Shown: positions 1 to 5,989 of the stretch, piece by piece | How the letters are laid out: every line of letters starts with the position of its first letter | Numbering within the stretch: the first letter of the stretch is position 1 | DNA from: Actinomycetes bacterium | GTDB lineage: Bacteria; Actinomycetota; Acidimicrobiia; Acidimicrobiales; Palsa-688 | Assembly: GCA_021815935.1 (NCBI GenBank) | Contig: JAKAZH010000117.1 | Coordinates: 1 to 5,989 of the forward strand | Length of the DNA stretch: 5,989 nt | Reading direction: 5' to 3' | Notes under the pieces: model-generated | Databases searched by the model: none | The model's input: only the letters and a program-made list of their open reading frames with translations | Told to the model about the DNA's origin: nothing | Translations under genes and position numbers: made by a program

Positions 1-1671
1 GCCGGCCTGGCGGAGGGTGAGCATCCCCTGGCTGATAGCGATCTTGCGGATGTCCTCGGTGTGGCCGCGCTCGACGACTGCCCGCTCCACCTCCTCGCTC
101 ACCACGAGCACCTCGTGGATCGCGAACCGACCGTGGTATCCGGTCCCGCCGCAGGCACCGCAGCCGACCGGCTGGAACGTCTGGAAGCCGTCGCCGGGCT
201 CGCCGAGGCGCTCGAAGTCCCAGCCTGTCGGAACGAGCTCGGACTTGTTCGGAACGTACGGGCGTTTGCAGCGAGCGCAGAGCCTTCGTGCCAGTCGTTG
301 CGCGACGACACAGTCGATCGAGCTTCCCACGAGGAAAGGCTCCACACCCATCTCGACCAGCCGGCTCGGTGTCGAAGCAGCGTCGTTTGTGTGCAACGTC
401 GAAAGGACGAGGTGGCCTGTAAGCGCAGCCTCGATGGCGATGATCGCCGTCTCTTGATCTCGGATCTCGCCGACGAGGACCACGTCGGGGTCCGATCGCA
501 AAATGCTGCGCAGCGCCGCCGCAAAGCTCAGCCCGGCTTTCGCGTTGACCTGGACCTGGTTGATCCCGGGCAGCTGGTACTCGACTGGGTCCTCGACGGT
601 GATCACGTTCTTGGATTCGTCGTTTACGATGTTGAGCGTCGCGTACAGCGTCGTCGACTTGCCCGACCCGGTGGGACCGGTCACGAGGATCGTCCCGTAG
701 GGCTTTCGGTAGCATTGCTCGTAGCGGGCCATGTTCTCTTCTAAGAAGCCGAGATCCTGGAGACGCAGCAGGGCCGTCGACTTGTCCAGGACCCTCATGA
801 CGACCTTCTCGCCGTGCACGGTCGGGAGTGTCGCAACTCGAAGGTCCACTTCGCGACCGGAGATCTTGGTGTTGATCCGGCCGTCCTGAGGGACACGGCG
901 CTCTGCGATGTTCATGTCGGCCATGACTTTGAGCCTGCTTACGATCCCCGAGTGGATGTTCTTCGGCGGGCGCATCACCTCGTGGAGCACGCCGTCGATG
1001 CGGAACCTGACGCGGAGCGTGTTGTCACCGGGCTCGATGTGGATGTCCGAGGCGCGGTCTGCGATGGCCTGGCCTATGAGCAGGTTGACGAGCTTGACGA
1101 TCGGCGAGTCCTCGCTGATCTCGCGCACGGCCGACAGCGTCGTGTCTTCGTCGAAGGCGCTCGAAGCTTCCGCCGAGACGTCCTCGGCAGCCGACATCAC
1201 CCGATGAAATTTTCCGATCGCCTCGGCTATCGAATTGCTCGTGGCGACCGCTATGTGAAGCTCTGCTCCTGTCACCGCCCGGATGTCGTCGATTGCGAAA
1301 ACGTTGGACGGGTCGGCCATCGCGACTATGAGACGCCCCTCCAGCCAACCGATCGGCAACGCTCGGTAGCGTCGTGCGAGCGAGTCGCTGACCAGACGTG
1401 CGGCGGCGGCGTCCACCGGGTAGTCGGTCAGGTCGACGTAGTCGAGCTTCAGGTGTGCAGCGAGGGTGGCTACGAGATCCGACTCGGAGACCAGGTTCTC
1501 CTCGATCAGCGTGCGGGTGAGACCCTCACCCCGGGAATGGCTGAGCTCGATTGCATGAGCGAGGGACTGCTCGCTTAGAACTCCCCCTTCGACCAGGAGG
1601 GTTCCGAGGCGGTCGTCGTCGCCCAAGCCAGGGCTGGCGCCGTTGACGGGGGGAGAGTTGGGGGAGGTCAC
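1..1671 (-). CDS. pilB: Type IV pilus assembly ATPase PilB (GspE/PulE family), C-terminal end cut by window
   Basis: This is the cytoplasmic hexameric ATPase that powers pilus extension by adding pilins at the inner-membrane platform. 557 residues are visible, and the reading frame runs off the window edge at LTLRQAG, a motif near the family C-terminus, so probably only some 15-25 residues are missing. Residues about 20-155 form an MshEN/T2SSE_N-like domain opening with RLGTLLVEGG. The motor core follows: Asp box DIHIEP (209-214), Walker A GPTGSGKS (332-339), Walker B-like DPDVVLVGEIRD (394-405) and His box LTGHLVLSTLHTND (417-430). The zinc tetracysteine is C465/C468 and C504/C507. The start is GTG. 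An in-frame stop lies just upstream with no other ATG/GTG/TTG between, although the Shine-Dalgarno sequence is weak; a TTG at codon 16 is the only early alternative. It lies 56 nt after the DUF4388 gene. The motor residues mark an assembly ATPase. PilT is shorter and lacks the MshEN domain and tetracysteine, and a GspE role is less likely in a Gram-positive lineage. Confidence 0.96.
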   Translation of the reverse strand, partial: MTSPNSPPVNGASPGLGDDDRLGTLLVEGGVLSEQSLAHAIELSHSRGEGLTRTLIEENLVSESDLVATLAAHLKLDYVDLTDYPVDAAAARLVSDSLARRYRALPIGWLEGRLIVAMADPSNVFAIDDIRAVTGAELHIAVATSNSIAEAIGKFHRVMSAAEDVSAEASSAFDEDTTLSAVREISEDSPIVKLVNLLIGQAIADRASDIHIEPGDNTLRVRFRIDGVLHEVMRPPKNIHSGIVSRLKVMADMNIAERRVPQDGRINTKISGREVDLRVATLPTVHGEKVVMRVLDKSTALLRLQDLGFLEENMARYEQCYRKPYGTILVTGPTGSGKSTTLYATLNIVNDESKNVITVEDPVEYQLPGINQVQVNAKAGLSFAAALRSILRSDPDVVLVGEIRDQETAIIAIEAALTGHLVLSTLHTNDAASTPSRLVEMGVEPFLVGSSIDCVVAQRLARRLCARCKRPYVPNKSELVPTGWDFERLGEPGDGFQTFQPVGCGACGGTGYHGRFAIHEVLVVSEEVERAVVERGHTEDIRKIAISQGMLTLRQAG

Positions 1672-1727
1672 GGTACCTGGGTCTCGTGGGAGTTCGTCGC
1701 CGAAGCGTGGTCGGGTGCTTAGCCGGT

Positions 1728-3152
1728 TCAGTTACGGACAGACGAGAGAAACTTGAGCAGCAGGCCCCGGTTGATAGGCTCGTCGGCCGGTTCGTCGCTC
1801 CCGGAGTTGAGCTCGTCGTCAGCGGAGGCGTCTTCCTCGGACTCGGTTGAATCGACCCGATGACCGCCATCTGCAACGGCGGAAGGCTGCGTGGAATCAG
1901 CGTCGTCCCACATTCCGCGCTCGTGAATGGCTTGGAGCTCCCTCTCCGACCAGGGGCCCCGGTCTGCGAGAGCGTCGACTCGCCCGTCGCCGTCCAACAT
2001 GGGGTCGTCGCTTCCCGCTTCTGAAGTCTCGACATCCCCGATCAGGCTGCTTACCTCGTCAAGCAGCGTGCGGAAGGGCGCACCCGGCTGGTCTGTCGAA
2101 TCAGCATCAGGGTCGACTGCCTGGCCCCACGCCGTACCGTCCTCGTCGTCGCCTGTCGAAGGATCAGGGTGACTGAGGTTCTCCCCGAGCTCGAGCATCG
2201 CGGCCCGAAGGGCCGCATAACGGTCGTCGGCACCGGGATCGGAGGCGGACTCCGTCGAGGACTCGGATCCGGCGTCTGCAAGGGAGGACATCGGCGTGGC
2301 CTGCTCGCCGCCGAGACCGGAGCCCGAGGACAAGTTGCCGATCGAGAAGCCTTCGTAGTCGGAGCCGTCGGCTTCGGGTTCCGTCACGGCCGCTACCGGG
2401 AACTCCGCGACGAGACTGCCGAAGTCGAAGCCGAGAATGCCTGCACTAGAGTTACCCGCTGCGCCGTCGCCGTTTGACGAGGCGGCAGCTTCCGCTTCCA
2501 CGTCGTAGGGTGCGTCAGTCGAAGAGCCGTTCGTCGAGTGCCCGTTCGTGTACACGCCCGTGTCCGCCAGTTCGAAGGCTGACGTCACGATAGTGGCTTT
2601 CACCTCGGGCTCGCATACCGTCACGAGGCCGGCCTCCACAAGGTTACGGATGACCCGGCAGCCGGCGATCTCGCTGGTGTCCCTGAGTGCGATCACCTCT
2701 GAAACTGTGCGCCCGGAGCCGATTGCGACGATCGCCGCCCACTGGTCGCGGGCGATGCTGACAGTATCTGAGGGGGTGTCGGCGGCAAGCTCGACGCGGC
2801 GGTCGAGTGACGGGACGACACCCAGGATGGCGCTCCACTCGTCGCAGAGAGCTTTCGCCTCCGCTAGCAGGGGTCCGACTTCACGCTTCGCCACCTTGGC
2901 GGGGTCGGTCGGTCGGCTCGCGTCGGCGGAGGTGAAGACGAACTCGCCCTCGACCAGCGACATCAGCTCGAACACCGCTTCGGCAGGCTCCCTGCTCGAG
3001 CGTGTCTCGAAACCCGAGACGTAGCCCTCGTCGAACCAGAGGCGCCCTTGGCCTCCGGTCCCAGTCAGTTTGAGCTCACCTGTCTTGGTGGTGCTCTCGA
3101 GAAACTGTAGGACTTCGGCGAGTGCGACTGTATGTAGCGAGCCTTGCAGCAC
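1728..3152 (-). CDS. DUF4388 (PATAN) domain protein with acidic disordered region, putative pilus motor regulator
   Basis: The protein has 474 residues. Residues 1-100 fit the DUF4388/PATAN domain: it opens LQGSLHTVALAEVLQFLES, followed by TGELKLTG, then GRLWFDEGYVSGFETR and a helical segment ending in EGEFVF. Residues about 135-182 look like a small winged helix (IGSGRTVSEVI, then RVIRNLVEAGLV). Residues 201-460 are rich in Ser, Gly, Asp and Glu, with 60 acidic residues, eight Arg and no Lys, and are probably disordered. That stretch carries short hydrophobic islands near 238-252, 311-326 and 359-375. The chain ends in a basic amphipathic tail, NRGLLLKFLSSVRN. There is no signal peptide or membrane segment, so it is cytoplasmic. 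The start is GTG with GGAGG 7 nt upstream. In cyanobacteria, PATAN proteins act in phototaxis and some bind PilB. The position directly before pilB suggests a similar role here, but that is inference and no catalytic motif is visible. Confidence 0.9.
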   Translation of the reverse strand: MLQGSLHTVALAEVLQFLESTTKTGELKLTGTGGQGRLWFDEGYVSGFETRSSREPAEAVFELMSLVEGEFVFTSADASRPTDPAKVAKREVGPLLAEAKALCDEWSAILGVVPSLDRRVELAADTPSDTVSIARDQWAAIVAIGSGRTVSEVIALRDTSEIAGCRVIRNLVEAGLVTVCEPEVKATIVTSAFELADTGVYTNGHSTNGSSTDAPYDVEAEAAASSNGDGAAGNSSAGILGFDFGSLVAEFPVAAVTEPEADGSDYEGFSIGNLSSGSGLGGEQATPMSSLADAGSESSTESASDPGADDRYAALRAAMLELGENLSHPDPSTGDDEDGTAWGQAVDPDADSTDQPGAPFRTLLDEVSSLIGDVETSEAGSDDPMLDGDGRVDALADRGPWSERELQAIHERGMWDDADSTQPSAVADGGHRVDSTESEEDASADDELNSGSDEPADEPINRGLLLKFLSSVRN

Positions 3153-3159
3153 TGGGGGA

Positions 3160-3164
3160 CCTCC
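3160..3164 (-). promoter_or_regulatory. Strong Shine-Dalgarno for the DUF4388 gene
   Basis: The minus strand reads GGAGG here, separated by 7 nt from the GTG at 3152-3150. It is one of two canonical ribosome binding sites in the window and supports the GTG start, which is also where the DUF4388 homology begins. It sits in the 57-nt gap after aroE, so this gene can start translation independently of aroE. Confidence 0.8.
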
Positions 3165-3209
3165 GAATAGGGTGATTGAGGTCAGTATCGGTCCAGGTTT
3201 GCTCCGCCT

Positions 3210-4142
3210 TTACCGGCTTTCGCGGATAGTGCCGAGTATGGCCTTGTTCGCGGCGCGAACGAGAACCTCTATAGGGGGCGACTCGGCGGTCCACAGTTCC
3301 ACCTGCTTGCGTGCCTGGTGGACCAGCATACCTAATCCGTTCGTGCTCCGGGCGCCTCCGGCCGCAGCGACGCGCATGAGCGGTGTCGATGCCGGGTGGT
3401 ACACCAGGTCGACGACCAGCTGGTTCGAGTCGAACCACTCCGCTACGACACCCATCGGCGTGCGCATATGGACGGCGCCGTCCGTTGTCGCGTCGAAGCC
3501 GGTGTCCATTCCGACCGGCGTCGCGTTGACGACGAGGTCCGCCTCGCGCACTGCGCCCTCCACGGCGGCTCGATCAGCTGCGCTGACAGCGCTCGCAGTA
3601 GGGCCCGCGAGAGTCGCGCAGGACTCGCCGTCCACAAGATTCCTCGCTACGACGACGAGCCGTCCCGCCCCCGCCCGCGACGCAGCGTCGGTGACGGCCC
3701 TTGCGGCGCCGCCAGAGCCGAACACGACGCACCTGGCGCCCTTGACGTCGAAACCTTCGTCTGCGACGGCGTCGAGGAATCCCGCCCCGTCGGTTGATTC
3801 GCCTACGAGCGTCCCGGGGGTTTCTGCAGACCAGCTGACAGTGTTGACGACGCCCAGTTTCGCGGAGACAGGACCGAGGGTATCGACCGCCGCTGCCACG
3901 TCGGCCTTGTGCGGCATGGTCACCGACATCCCCGCCAAGTCGAGAACGCGCATGGCCTCAACCGCCGCGGCCCCTCTTCCTCGCGGCACCCTGAAAGCCG
4001 TGTAAACCCAGTCGAGGCCGAGCGCCTCGAAGGCAGCGTTGTGCATCGCCGGGGACAGCGAGTGCGCTACGGGATCGCCGATGACCGCCGCAACACGGGT
4101 GGCGCCGCTCGGAGCTTTCAGCAGAGCCCCGCCGCCCGGCAC
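3210..4142 (-). CDS. aroE: Shikimate dehydrogenase (NADP+), AroE
   Basis: This cytoplasmic enzyme reduces 3-dehydroshikimate to shikimate with NADPH, the fourth step of the shikimate pathway. It is 310 residues, slightly longer than the usual 270-290 because of about 15 extra N-terminal residues. The substrate half shows GDPVAHSLSPAMHN (22-35, with the shikimate-binding Ser-Leu-Ser), SVTMPHK with catalytic Lys79, N100-T101, and GESTDGAGF with catalytic Asp118; Ser replaces the commoner Asn of NTDG. The cofactor half shows a glycine-rich loop GSGGAAR (142-148), then VARN (165-168) in the NADP phosphate-binding region and NATPVGM (206-212). DLVYHPASTPLM (245-256) and STNGLGMLVHQA (266-277) close the active site. 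The GTG start lies inside the end of mltG, giving a 25-nt overlap in another frame with little Shine-Dalgarno sequence, so translational coupling is likely. No closer ATG/GTG/TTG precedes the conserved GDP motif. The function is secure; the exact start is less so. Confidence 0.97.
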   Translation of the reverse strand: MPGGGALLKAPSGATRVAAVIGDPVAHSLSPAMHNAAFEALGLDWVYTAFRVPRGRGAAAVEAMRVLDLAGMSVTMPHKADVAAAVDTLGPVSAKLGVVNTVSWSAETPGTLVGESTDGAGFLDAVADEGFDVKGARCVVFGSGGAARAVTDAASRAGAGRLVVVARNLVDGESCATLAGPTASAVSAADRAAVEGAVREADLVVNATPVGMDTGFDATTDGAVHMRTPMGVVAEWFDSNQLVVDLVYHPASTPLMRVAAAGGARSTNGLGMLVHQARKQVELWTAESPPIEVLVRAANKAILGTIRESR

Positions 4143-5266
4143 TGGCTCTGCAGGCCGGCGAATCCGGCCGCATCGGAGGCGAAGCCGAGCTTGCCGTCGG
4201 GGTTGACCTCGACGAAGTACAGGTACGAAGTCTTGGGAGGCGACGCGGCCGCCTGTAGCGCTGCTAGACCGGGAGCCGAGATCGGCGTCGGCGGGAGCCC
4301 CTTGTTGAGCCGGGTGTTGTAGGGGCTCGGCTGGTTCAGCTGCGTCGCTGAGGGCACCAGAGCGGGATTGGTCAGGCGAAGAAAATAGGTCTGCGTGGAG
4401 TCCGCCCCAAGCGTCATGCCGAGACGCAGCCTGTTGTACAGGGCGCTCGCCACCGGCCCGAAATCTGTCGCGACCTTCGCCTCGCGCTCGACGATCGACG
4501 CTACGGTGACGACCTGGTAGACGCTGTAGCCGAGGCCTTTCGCCGCAGCGGACAGGCCGATTTGCGCTGCCTGGTCGTTGAACGCGCCGACCATCTGCTC
4601 CAAGACGTCGATCACCGTCTCACCCTGCGTCACGTTGTAGGTGGCGGGGAAGAGGAGTCCTTCCAGGTCGTCGACGCCTGCCGGCTCGTAAGGGCTGCTG
4701 ACCGCCCCGTCGCTCGCCGCTTTTAGGAAGTCGGTCGCCGAAAGTCCCAGCCCGGGAAGCCGCGACACTGCCTGCGCTATCTGCGCGACTGTGAAGCCTT
4801 CGGGTATGACGAGCTTGTCTACGAGCAGTTTCGGTCCGGCCCGAAGCGCTGCGACTGCGACGTAATACGGGGAGTTCCTCGCAATATGGTAGGTGCCAGG
4901 AAGCAGTGCGCCCGAGCCGTTCAGCTTGACGTAATAGGGAAAAAGAGTCGAGCCGTGTATGACCCCGTCCCGTGCGAGGATCTCGCCTATCGCCGTCGTA
5001 GACGCACCTGTCGGTATGACGACCGTCACTTTCGCCCCAGAGCGTCCGCCCGGGTCTACTTGGGAGCGGGCCCACAGTCCGACGCCGGCCGCGACGACCA
5101 CGAGAAGCACCGCGGTCGCCGCCACGATCGCCACCCATCGCCGGCTCGAATGATTCGAGGGACGTCGGCGACGCTCGAAGCGCGACGGCCGCGGCGAGTC
5201 CCGGTAGCCGTCGGAGTCACGCGTGCCCGGCGACGATCCGGGAGTTGTGCTTCGGTAGTGCGTCAA
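4118..5266 (-). CDS. mltG: Endolytic transglycosylase MltG (YceG-like)
   Basis: MltG is a membrane-anchored lytic transglycosylase that cleaves nascent peptidoglycan glycan strands and is thought to set their length. With the TTG start it is 382 residues. An Arg-rich cytoplasmic segment (1-43, with RRRR at 32-35) precedes one transmembrane helix at about 44-66, so the enzyme domain faces outward. A LysM-like subdomain spans about 78-141, followed by VIPEGFTVAQIA (153-164). The family signature is LEGLLFPATY (201-210), then ASIVEREA (256-263) with the presumed catalytic Glu260 (the equivalent of the E. coli catalytic Glu). Also present are VASALYNRL (272-280), LGADSTQTY (286-294) and SPYNTRLNKGLPPTPI (314-329). 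Near the C-terminus, YFVEVNPDGKLGFA matches the family's final strand. An in-frame ATG at 5305 would add 13 residues deep inside ruvX. The TTG at 5266 is preferred because it overlaps the ruvX stop as TTGA and has GGAGAGG 7 nt upstream. The only two cysteines are C376 and C382. Confidence 0.95.
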   Translation of the reverse strand: MTHYRSTTPGSSPGTRDSDGYRDSPRPSRFERRRRPSNHSSRRWVAIVAATAVLLVVVAAGVGLWARSQVDPGGRSGAKVTVVIPTGASTTAIGEILARDGVIHGSTLFPYYVKLNGSGALLPGTYHIARNSPYYVAVAALRAGPKLLVDKLVIPEGFTVAQIAQAVSRLPGLGLSATDFLKAASDGAVSSPYEPAGVDDLEGLLFPATYNVTQGETVIDVLEQMVGAFNDQAAQIGLSAAAKGLGYSVYQVVTVASIVEREAKVATDFGPVASALYNRLRLGMTLGADSTQTYFLRLTNPALVPSATQLNQPSPYNTRLNKGLPPTPISAPGLAALQAAASPPKTSYLYFVEVNPDGKLGFASDAAGFAGLQSQCRAAGLC

Positions 5267-5787
5267 GCGTGAGCCTCTCCGGCGAGCATGGCCGCATCCA
5301 GCCAACCCTGGAGGATCACCGCTGCCGCTGCCGCGTCGATCGGTTCGCGTCGCTTCCGGGCGCTCCGACCGGCCCCTCCGCCACGCTGTCGAGTCCTGCC
5401 GCCACGCTGTCCATCGCTACCAACAGGCTGGCCTGTCATTCGACGTGCGTCGGAAGCCACCACCGTGGAGAACCTCTCGTCGAATGTCTCTACGGGCACC
5501 CCCAGCGTCCGCCTGATCTGGTCAACCTCTTCGAGGACTGCGCTCGCTGCAGGACCGGTCCGTCCCGAAAGCGACAGAGGCAGCCCGACAACGACCGCCC
5601 CCGCCTCGTAGCGCTCGACGATCGCGGCGAGGGCCGTGTGGTCGCTCAGCCGGTCCTCCGCCCGGGCGAGGATCGTCACGCCGGTCGCGATCCGCCGATC
5701 GGAGTCGCTTACCGCAACCCCGATACGCCTGGAGCCGAGGTCCACCCCGATGACCCTGCCCGGCGACACTTGACGGTCCGCTGCCAC
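5263..5787 (-). CDS. ruvX: RuvX/YqgF family Holliday junction resolvase-like protein
   Basis: This is a cytoplasmic RNase H-fold protein of the YqgF family, annotated as a putative Holliday junction resolvase and, in E. coli, implicated in 16S rRNA 5'-end maturation. From the GTG at 5787 it is 174 residues. The first strand is GRVIGVDLGSRRIGVAVSDSD with metal-binding Asp16. VVVGLPLSLSGRTGPAA (66-81) is the characteristic GLP segment. VETFDERFSTV (99-109) carries the acidic pair D103-E104. PIDAAAAAVILQGWLD (149-164) supplies the last acidic residue, Asp151. Between these, residues about 121-148 form a Gly/Arg-rich basic loop longer than the usual short basic loop, with an internal duplication. 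The start is uncertain: GTG at 5787 lies 4 nt after the alaS stop, and GTG at 5769 would give 168 residues. Neither has a strong Shine-Dalgarno sequence. A longer frame reaching 5904 overlaps alaS and is unlikely. Its 3' end overlaps the mltG start. Confidence 0.94.
   Translation of the reverse strand: MAADRQVSPGRVIGVDLGSRRIGVAVSDSDRRIATGVTILARAEDRLSDHTALAAIVERYEAGAVVVGLPLSLSGRTGPAASAVLEEVDQIRRTLGVPVETFDERFSTVVASDARRMTGQPVGSDGQRGGRTRQRGGGAGRSARKRREPIDAAAAAVILQGWLDAAMLAGEAHA
5274..5280 (-). promoter_or_regulatory. Shine-Dalgarno deciding the TTG start of mltG
   Basis: The minus strand reads GGAGAGG, 7 nt before the TTG at 5266-5264. The TTG shares its last bases with the ruvX TGA stop (TTGA), a typical coupling arrangement. 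The upstream ATG at 5305 would need a 43-nt overlap with ruvX. This site is the main reason for the shorter mltG. Confidence 0.75.
5378..5411 (-). repeat. In-frame tandem duplication (two 13-nt copies, 21-nt period) in ruvX
   Basis: The plus strand reads ccgccacgctgtc at 5378-5390 and again at 5399-5411, identical and exactly 21 nt apart, or seven codons. On the coding strand this gives the paired QRGG motifs of the RuvX basic loop. The remaining 8 nt of each unit do not match well, so this is either an old duplication that has drifted or a repeat kept by slippage. It is too short and too few in copies to be a CRISPR or a regulatory array. Confidence 0.7.
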
Positions 5788-5791
5788 CTTT

Positions 5792-5989
5792 TCAGGCCCC
5801 CAGCTCGCGCCGTATCGACTCGAGGGCATCGTCGAGGCGCGACGGGTCCCTACCCCCGGCGGTGGCGTACTCCGGGTTGCGGCCACCGCCGCCACCCCCG
5901 ACAATTCTGGCTGCCGGTCCGATCAGCTCGGGCGCGCTCGGCGAGGTCCCTTTCGCCACGACCGCCGCAATCGCCGCTTTCGCGCCGTC
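5792..5989 (-). CDS. alaS: Alanyl-tRNA synthetase, C-terminal 65 residues (5' end outside window)
   Basis: This is the tail of the enzyme that charges tRNA-Ala, a cytoplasmic protein usually of about 870-900 residues. Only the end of the C-terminal DHHA1 domain is visible. It shows GAKAAIAAVVAKGTSPSAPELI, then the glycine block VGGGGGGRNPEYATAGGRDPS (about 30-50), which corresponds to the GGGGGG-x-P-x-x-A-x-a-GG signature of bacterial AlaS. The Met/Ala usually found before ATAGG is Tyr here. A closing helix, LDDALESIRRELGA, leads to TGA at 5794-5792. DHHA1 also occurs in DHH phosphoesterases, but the glycine block and the ruvX-mltG neighbours favour AlaS. The gene ends 4 nt before ruvX, and the operon promoter presumably lies upstream of it. 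Confidence 0.95.
   Translation of the reverse strand, partial: DGAKAAIAAVVAKGTSPSAPELIGPAARIVGGGGGGRNPEYATAGGRDPSRLDDALESIRRELGA

Noticed and set aside
61..744. Long plus-strand frame of 227 codons opposite pilB
   Set aside because: It lies antisense to a clear pilB frame with all motor motifs. Its protein matches nothing I recognise, and such frames are expected opposite GC-rich coding sequence.
742..744. TTA leucine codon in pilB (residue 310), as in bldA-type control
   Set aside because: TTA-based regulation is a Streptomyces feature. Nothing here suggests that lineage, and one rare codon is weak evidence.
814..1578. Plus-strand frame of 254 codons opposite the pilB 5' half
   Set aside because: It is a mirror of pilB codon bias, with no recognisable domain and no ribosome binding site that I trust.
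1672..1727. Possible terminator or operator in the DUF4388-pilB gap (a GGTACC palindrome and a cgcTTCGgcg mini-hairpin)
   Set aside because: The hairpin stem is only 3 bp with no T-run, and a single 6-bp palindrome is expected by chance.
3153..3209. Possible internal promoter between aroE and the DUF4388 gene
   Set aside because: I could not find a -35/-10 pair with acceptable spacing; only the Shine-Dalgarno sequence is clear.
3070..4005. Plus-strand frame of 311 codons opposite aroE
   Set aside because: It is a Ser/Thr/Ala/Arg-rich low-complexity product, antisense to an aroE with intact active-site motifs.
5788..5904. Longer ruvX start reaching 5904
   Set aside because: It would overlap alaS by over 100 nt. 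The extra residues are low-complexity and precede the conserved GVDLG strand by about 50 residues, unlike the family.

Overview
The window is high-GC DNA carrying six genes. All six lie on the minus strand, closely packed and in one direction. The order along transcription is alaS (3' end only) > ruvX > mltG > aroE > a DUF4388 (PATAN) gene > pilB (3' end missing). The GC-rich codon use, frequent GTG/TTG starts and the alaS-ruvX-mltG-aroE order suggest an actinobacterium. The type IV pilus genes directly after aroE suggest the class Acidimicrobiia or a relative. That placement rests on gene order and protein style, not on a database search.

Layout, right to left. At 5989-5792 is the C-terminal DHHA1 end of alanyl-tRNA synthetase. 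At 5787-5263 is RuvX/YqgF, a Holliday junction resolvase-like or rRNA-processing nuclease, with a Gly/Arg-rich insertion built on a 21-nt tandem duplication. At 5266-4118 is MltG, the membrane-anchored endolytic transglycosylase; its best start is a TTG that overlaps the ruvX stop as TTGA, behind a good Shine-Dalgarno sequence. At 4142-3210 is AroE, shikimate dehydrogenase, which starts inside the end of mltG. At 3152-1728 is a 474-residue protein with an N-terminal DUF4388/PATAN domain, a winged-helix-like segment, a long acidic and apparently disordered region, and a short basic amphipathic C-terminal tail. At 1671-1 is PilB, the type IV pilus extension ATPase, with an MshEN-like N-terminal domain; only its last few residues fall outside the window.

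The only gaps between genes are 4, 57 and 56 nt. I see no terminator-like hairpin and no convincing promoter in them, so the genes probably form one transcription unit whose promoter lies upstream of alaS, outside the window. There is no stretch over 300 nt without a gene, and I found no RNA gene, mobile element or CRISPR array.

The first four genes are housekeeping: translation, nucleic acid processing, glycan strand termination and aromatic amino acid synthesis. The last two begin a type IV pilus module. The most interesting element is the DUF4388 gene placed directly before pilB. PATAN-domain proteins are known partners of the PilB motor in cyanobacteria, so this protein is a candidate motor regulator with an uncharacterised tail.
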